DNA of 9,710 nt from an uncultured Ruminococcus sp. (lineage in GTDB: Bacteria > Bacillota > Clostridia > Oscillospirales > Ruminococcaceae): NCBI GenBank assembly GCA_946188175.1, contig CAMHUJ010000034.1, positions 1 to 9,710 on the forward strand. Reading direction: 5' to 3'. Shown in pieces: positions 7,886 through 9,710 of this stretch; within the stretch, counting starts at the first letter, position 1; each line of letters begins with the position of its first letter. Both the position numbers and the translations under genes were made by a program. Below the pieces are notes generated by a model, which saw only the letters and a program-made list of their open reading frames with translations, was not told the DNA's origin and made no database searches.

Positions 7886-8308
7886 TTATCCTTCGATAGC
7901 GATGATTTTTTTCTCCGGCACCTTCGGGACAGGTTCCTTTTTCGGAATCTCCAGATTCAGGACGCCGTCGGCAAACTTCGCTTTGATATCCGTTTCGGTG
8001 ACATCCTCACCGACATAGAAGCTGCGGCTGAACGAGCCGGTATAGCGCTCTCTGCGGATATAATTGCCGTCAGAATCCTGCTCGTCATTGTTCTGGGCAG
8101 TGGTTGCGCTGACGGTCAGATAGCCGTCTTTCAGCTCTGCGTGGATATCTTCTTTTTTCACGCCCGGCAGGTCGATCATGAGCTGATAGCCCTGTGCGGT
8201 CTTCTTGACATCGGTTTTCATGGCATTGACGGATGCATGGTCGAATCCGAACGGATTGCCGAAGAAGCCGTCTGTGAAATTATCTCTGAAAATGCTTGGG
8301 AATAACAT
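7886..8308 (-). CDS. hsp20: Small heat-shock protein (Hsp20/alpha-crystallin family)
   Basis: The protein has 140 residues, typical for bacterial Hsp20. The start at 8308 follows a strong AGGAGGA site (8322-8316). Small heat-shock proteins are ATP-independent holdases that bind unfolding proteins in the cytoplasm as large oligomers. The alpha-crystallin domain spans about residues 28-125: KTDVKKTAQGYQLMIDLPGV at its start, KKEDIHAELKDGYLTV, then RRERYTGSFSRSF, and the closing signature FADGVLNLEIPK. The short tail holds IAI, the I-x-I motif that links subunits. It is a single-gene unit with its own promoter, a CIRCE operator, a leader of about 95 bases and a terminator, so HrcA control is strongly suggested. 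No other chaperone gene is in the window. Confidence 0.96.
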   Translation of the reverse strand: MLFPSIFRDNFTDGFFGNPFGFDHASVNAMKTDVKKTAQGYQLMIDLPGVKKEDIHAELKDGYLTVSATTAQNNDEQDSDGNYIRRERYTGSFSRSFYVGEDVTETDIKAKFADGVLNLEIPKKEPVPKVPEKKIIAIEG

Positions 8309-8323
8309 AGGTCAGTCCTCCTT

Positions 8324-8386
8324 TTACTCATTGTGCGAATCGGGTTTATGAGCAACGGGACTTGGTGCAGGTTCCCGGGTGCCTGC
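8324..8386 (-). promoter_or_regulatory. Structured 5' leader of hsp20
   Basis: Two possible hairpins lie in the untranslated leader. One is 8 bp with a G-U pair (8355-8348 with 8331-8324), directly before the ribosome binding site. The other is 5 bp (8386-8382 with 8371-8367). They could affect translation or RNA stability; this is inference. Confidence 0.35.
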
Positions 8387-8409
8387 TCCGGTTCCTTTGT
8401 TCTGAGGCT

Positions 8410-8438
8410 ATTATAGCATATTGAATTAGCACTATCAA
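8410..8438 (-). promoter_or_regulatory. Promoter of hsp20
   Basis: On the - strand, TTGATA (8438-8433), a 17-bp spacer and TATAAT (8415-8410) form a strong sigma-A promoter, not a sigma-B-like one. The -35 box lies inside the CIRCE element. Confidence 0.88.
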
Positions 8439-8452
8439 TAGGAGAGTGCTAG
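8426..8452. promoter_or_regulatory. CIRCE operator (HrcA binding site)
   Basis: TTAGCACTA, 9 bases, GAGTGCTAG: each half matches the CIRCE consensus (TTAGCACTC-N9-GAGTGCTAA) at 8 of 9 positions, with the exact 9-base gap. HrcA bound here would cover the -35 box of hsp20 and block transcription until heat shock. Confidence 0.92.
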
Positions 8453-8519
8453 TTTTCCGACAGGTTTCACATTCTGTTACAAGACCGACATGATTGCGCA
8501 GATTCCGGTCACAAAACAC

Positions 8520-8552
8520 AAAGTCCCCGCATAGCGTATGCAGGGACTTTTG
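8520..8552 (-). terminator. Terminator of the small membrane protein gene
   Basis: AAAGTCCC (8520-8527) pairs with GGGACTTT (8543-8550). An inner GCATA/TATGC pair, one C-A mismatch and a GCG loop complete the stem. It lies 30 bases beyond the stop at 8583. On the - strand the stem ends in TTT and is followed by GTGTTTTG. Confidence 0.8.
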
Positions 8553-8582
8553 ATTCTATACGGGAGATTGGGGGGACGACTG

Positions 8583-8837
8583 TCAGTCTTTTGCTTCATC
8601 GGAATCATCGGCGAGCAGATCGGCAGCGCTGATATCCTTTTTCTCATGCTTGCTGCCTGCGAGCTCCGCAGAGGGTGTTTCCTCGCCGGATTTCTTTTTG
8701 AACAGCAGACGTTTCAGCTTGTTGCCGAAAATACCGATTACCGCGCTGACGGCGACAGCGACACCGACCAGAATCTGGATCACATAGTTGGTGGTTGTCG
8801 GATCAATATAGGATGCGGCGGACATCAAATTGAACAT
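8583..8837 (-). CDS. Small YIDP-type membrane protein of unknown function
   Basis: The protein has 84 residues. SYIDPTTTNYVIQ is followed by one membrane helix (about residues 18-40) and a basic stop-transfer cluster (NKLKRLLFKKK). The tail of about 35 residues is highly charged and must be cytoplasmic if the basic cluster is inside. The YIDP-x-T-x-S/N-Y start followed by a helix and a basic tail is a pattern I know from many small bacterial membrane proteins of unknown function. The start at 8837 is the only sensible one in frame; its ribosome binding site AAAGGTG ends about 11 bases upstream, longer than usual. The gene has its own promoter and terminator, and its upstream neighbour is divergent, so it stands alone. 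Confidence 0.82.
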   Translation of the reverse strand: MFNLMSAASYIDPTTTNYVIQILVGVAVAVSAVIGIFGNKLKRLLFKKKSGEETPSAELAGSKHEKKDISAADLLADDSDEAKD

Positions 8838-8847
8838 GATCGCTCAT

Positions 8848-8865
8848 ACACCTTTTTTATGGTGT
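8848..8865 (-). promoter_or_regulatory. Possible hairpin over the ribosome binding site
   Basis: ACACC (8865-8861) and GGTGT (8852-8848) could pair around an 8-base A-rich loop. This would put part of the AAAGGTG ribosome binding site in a stem and might limit translation. Confidence 0.35.
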
Positions 8866-8877
8866 GATTTCGGTACA

Positions 8878-8906
8878 AGTATATCATATTTCCCCGCAAA
8901 TGTCAA
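8878..8906 (-). promoter_or_regulatory. Promoter of the small membrane protein gene
   Basis: On the - strand, TTGACA (8906-8901), a 17-bp spacer and TATACT (8883-8878) are close to consensus. Confidence 0.88.
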
Positions 8907-8910
8907 CATG

Positions 8911-8950
8911 CGGCGGGCAGTGCCCGCATCCATTGATCTAAAGCCCGCCG
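8911..8950. repeat. GC-rich inverted repeats upstream of the divergent promoters
   Basis: CGGCGGGC (8911-8918) is the reverse complement of GCCCGCCG (8943-8950). A second overlapping palindrome, GCGGGCA-G-TGCCCGC, lies at 8913-8927. They sit just upstream of the -35 box of the - strand gene. They may be an old terminator or a regulatory structure. Confidence 0.45.
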
Positions 8951-8960
8951 GCAGTTTTCT

Positions 8961-9081
8961 GACAGATCTCTTTTCTGCTTTCTTTTCTCTTTTCACCTTC
9001 CTCCATGCTCCTTCCTGCTTATTATAGATCGCGGCGCAGCCGCACCGCAACTTCTCACTCCTCACTCCTCACTTCTGACTA
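8961..9081. repeat. Pyrimidine-rich stretch with 7-bp tandem repeats
   Basis: A pyrimidine-rich stretch (8961-9015) contains CCTTCCTCCAT (8996-9006), the inverted copy of 4564-4574. A GCGGC-GCA-GCCGC hairpin (9031-9043) follows. Then come four 7-bp units: CTCACTC twice, CTCACTT and CTGACTA (9054-9081). Similar AGTGAGG-type minisatellites occur between genes in related Clostridia, as I recall. No credible gene lies in 8838-9148; an open frame on the - strand (9065-8844) is built from these repeats. Confidence 0.55.
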
Positions 9082-9096
9082 CAGCCTTTCTCCCGC

Positions 9097-9125
9097 TTGC
9101 AATTTGCCGGGCCATATGATATAAT
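9097..9125 (+). promoter_or_regulatory. Promoter of the MmcQ/YjbR-EVE gene
   Basis: TTGCAA (9097-9102), a 17-bp spacer and a perfect TATAAT (9120-9125) lie 23 bases before the start codon. Confidence 0.8.
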
Positions 9126-9148
9126 GAGACAAAAGGGGGGATTGCCGC

Positions 9149-9710
9149 ATGAAAACAGCATATGCAGACCGGCAGCGCATTCTGCAATTTGCCGCGGAAA
9201 ACTATCAGACTGTGCCGGATTATCCGTGGCAGCGGACGCCGGACTGTGCCGTGCTGCGCTGTCCGAACGGCAAATGGTACGGGCTGATCATGCCGGTGCC
9301 GCGCTGCAAGGTGACGGGCACATCGGAGGAAATCTGTGATATCATGAATGTCAAATGCGATCCGATGATGCTGGGGTCTGTTGTGCTGCAAAAGGGCTTT
9401 TTCCCCGCGTATCACATGAACAAAAACAGCTGGATTTCGATTCTGCTGGACGGCTCTGTTCCGCTGGAGCGCGTGACGGCGGCATTGAAAATGAGCTATG
9501 CGCTGGTCTCCGGCGGCAGCGGCGGAAAGCATCCGCGGACGCAGCCGAAGGCATGGCTCGTTCCGGCAAACCCGAAATATGAGAATCTTGCGGAAACGCT
9601 TGCCGTCACCGGAGAAAGCCTCTGGAAGCAGAGCGGAAAATTCATCGTCGGCGATACGGTCTATATTTATGAGGGCAAGCCGATCAGCGCCGTGACCTAC
9701 GCCTGCGAGG
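9149..9710 (+). CDS. MmcQ/YjbR-domain protein joined to an EVE (PUA-like) domain, partial
   Basis: The start at 9149 follows AGGGGGG by eight bases; 187 residues are visible and the gene runs off the right edge. Residues 1 to about 118 match the MmcQ/YjbR (CyaY-like fold) family: NGKWYGLIMPVPR, CDPMMLGSVV, GFFPAYHMNKNSWISILLDG and MSYALV. Residues from about 128 match the start of an EVE-type domain: KAWLVPANPKYENL, then LWKQSGKFIVGDTVYIY and PISAVTYACE, where WK and GD-x-VY-x-Y are characteristic. EVE domains belong to the PUA-like fold and bind modified bases in DNA or RNA. YjbR domains are often called DNA-binding but their role is not settled. The protein is cytoplasmic. I recall this domain pair from other Firmicutes, where it is annotated simply as MmcQ/YjbR. 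Confidence 0.88.
   Translation, partial: MKTAYADRQRILQFAAENYQTVPDYPWQRTPDCAVLRCPNGKWYGLIMPVPRCKVTGTSEEICDIMNVKCDPMMLGSVVLQKGFFPAYHMNKNSWISILLDGSVPLERVTAALKMSYALVSGGSGGKHPRTQPKAWLVPANPKYENLAETLAVTGESLWKQSGKFIVGDTVYIYEGKPISAVTYACE

Noticed and set aside
8844..9065. 73-residue open frame on the - strand
   Set aside because: It starts at a GTG inside the 7-bp tandem repeats, has low-complexity Lys/Glu/Arg content, and overlaps the promoter of the small membrane protein gene.
9054..9081. CRISPR-like repeats
   Set aside because: The units are 7 bp and adjacent, with no spacers and no cas genes.

Overview
The window looks like chromosomal DNA of a gut or rumen Ruminococcus-type Clostridium (Oscillospiraceae). 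The evidence is a secreted protein with a type I dockerin whose second calcium loop has the ruminococcal form, Gram-positive ribosome binding sites, near-consensus sigma-A promoters with 17-bp spacers, a CIRCE heat-shock operator and moderately high GC. The genus is inference; the sequence alone does not prove it.

Left part (1-2160, + strand): the 3' end of an unrecognised gene, then pncB (nicotinate phosphoribosyltransferase, NAD salvage), then a small unknown gene. The three are closely spaced and probably form one operon. pncB is broken: about 25-28 residues, including the conserved HDSGDP block, are missing and the frame shifts at the join. A perfect 15-bp stem terminator at 2112-2150 closes this operon and also serves the facing gene.

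Middle (2156-4520, - strand): a 687-residue secreted dockerin protein with a clear promoter whose -35 box sits in the centre of a 6-8-6 palindrome. Behind it is a tRNA-Ala(CGC) gene with a fully consensus promoter and its own terminator.

Right-middle (4700-7875, + strand): one promoter drives a three-gene operon of a GNAT acetyltransferase, a membrane-anchored DHHW/SGNH-type protein (8-bp overlap) and a membrane-anchored parvulin/SurA-type foldase. The foldase gene has a second internal, frame-shifting loss of sequence like the one in pncB.

Right (7838-9710): hsp20 on the - strand, with a CIRCE operator over its -35 box and a structured leader; a small YIDP-type membrane protein gene on the - strand with its own promoter; an intergenic stretch with hairpins and short pyrimidine-rich and 7-bp tandem repeats; and the start of a + strand gene encoding an MmcQ/YjbR domain joined to an EVE (PUA-like) domain, which runs off the window.

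There is no CRISPR array, insertion sequence, phage gene or integrase. I see no clear new defence or mobile system. The points most worth a second look are the two matching internal deletions, the dockerin protein with an extra C-terminal module, the altered catalytic block in the DHHW protein, and the CIRCE-controlled hsp20.
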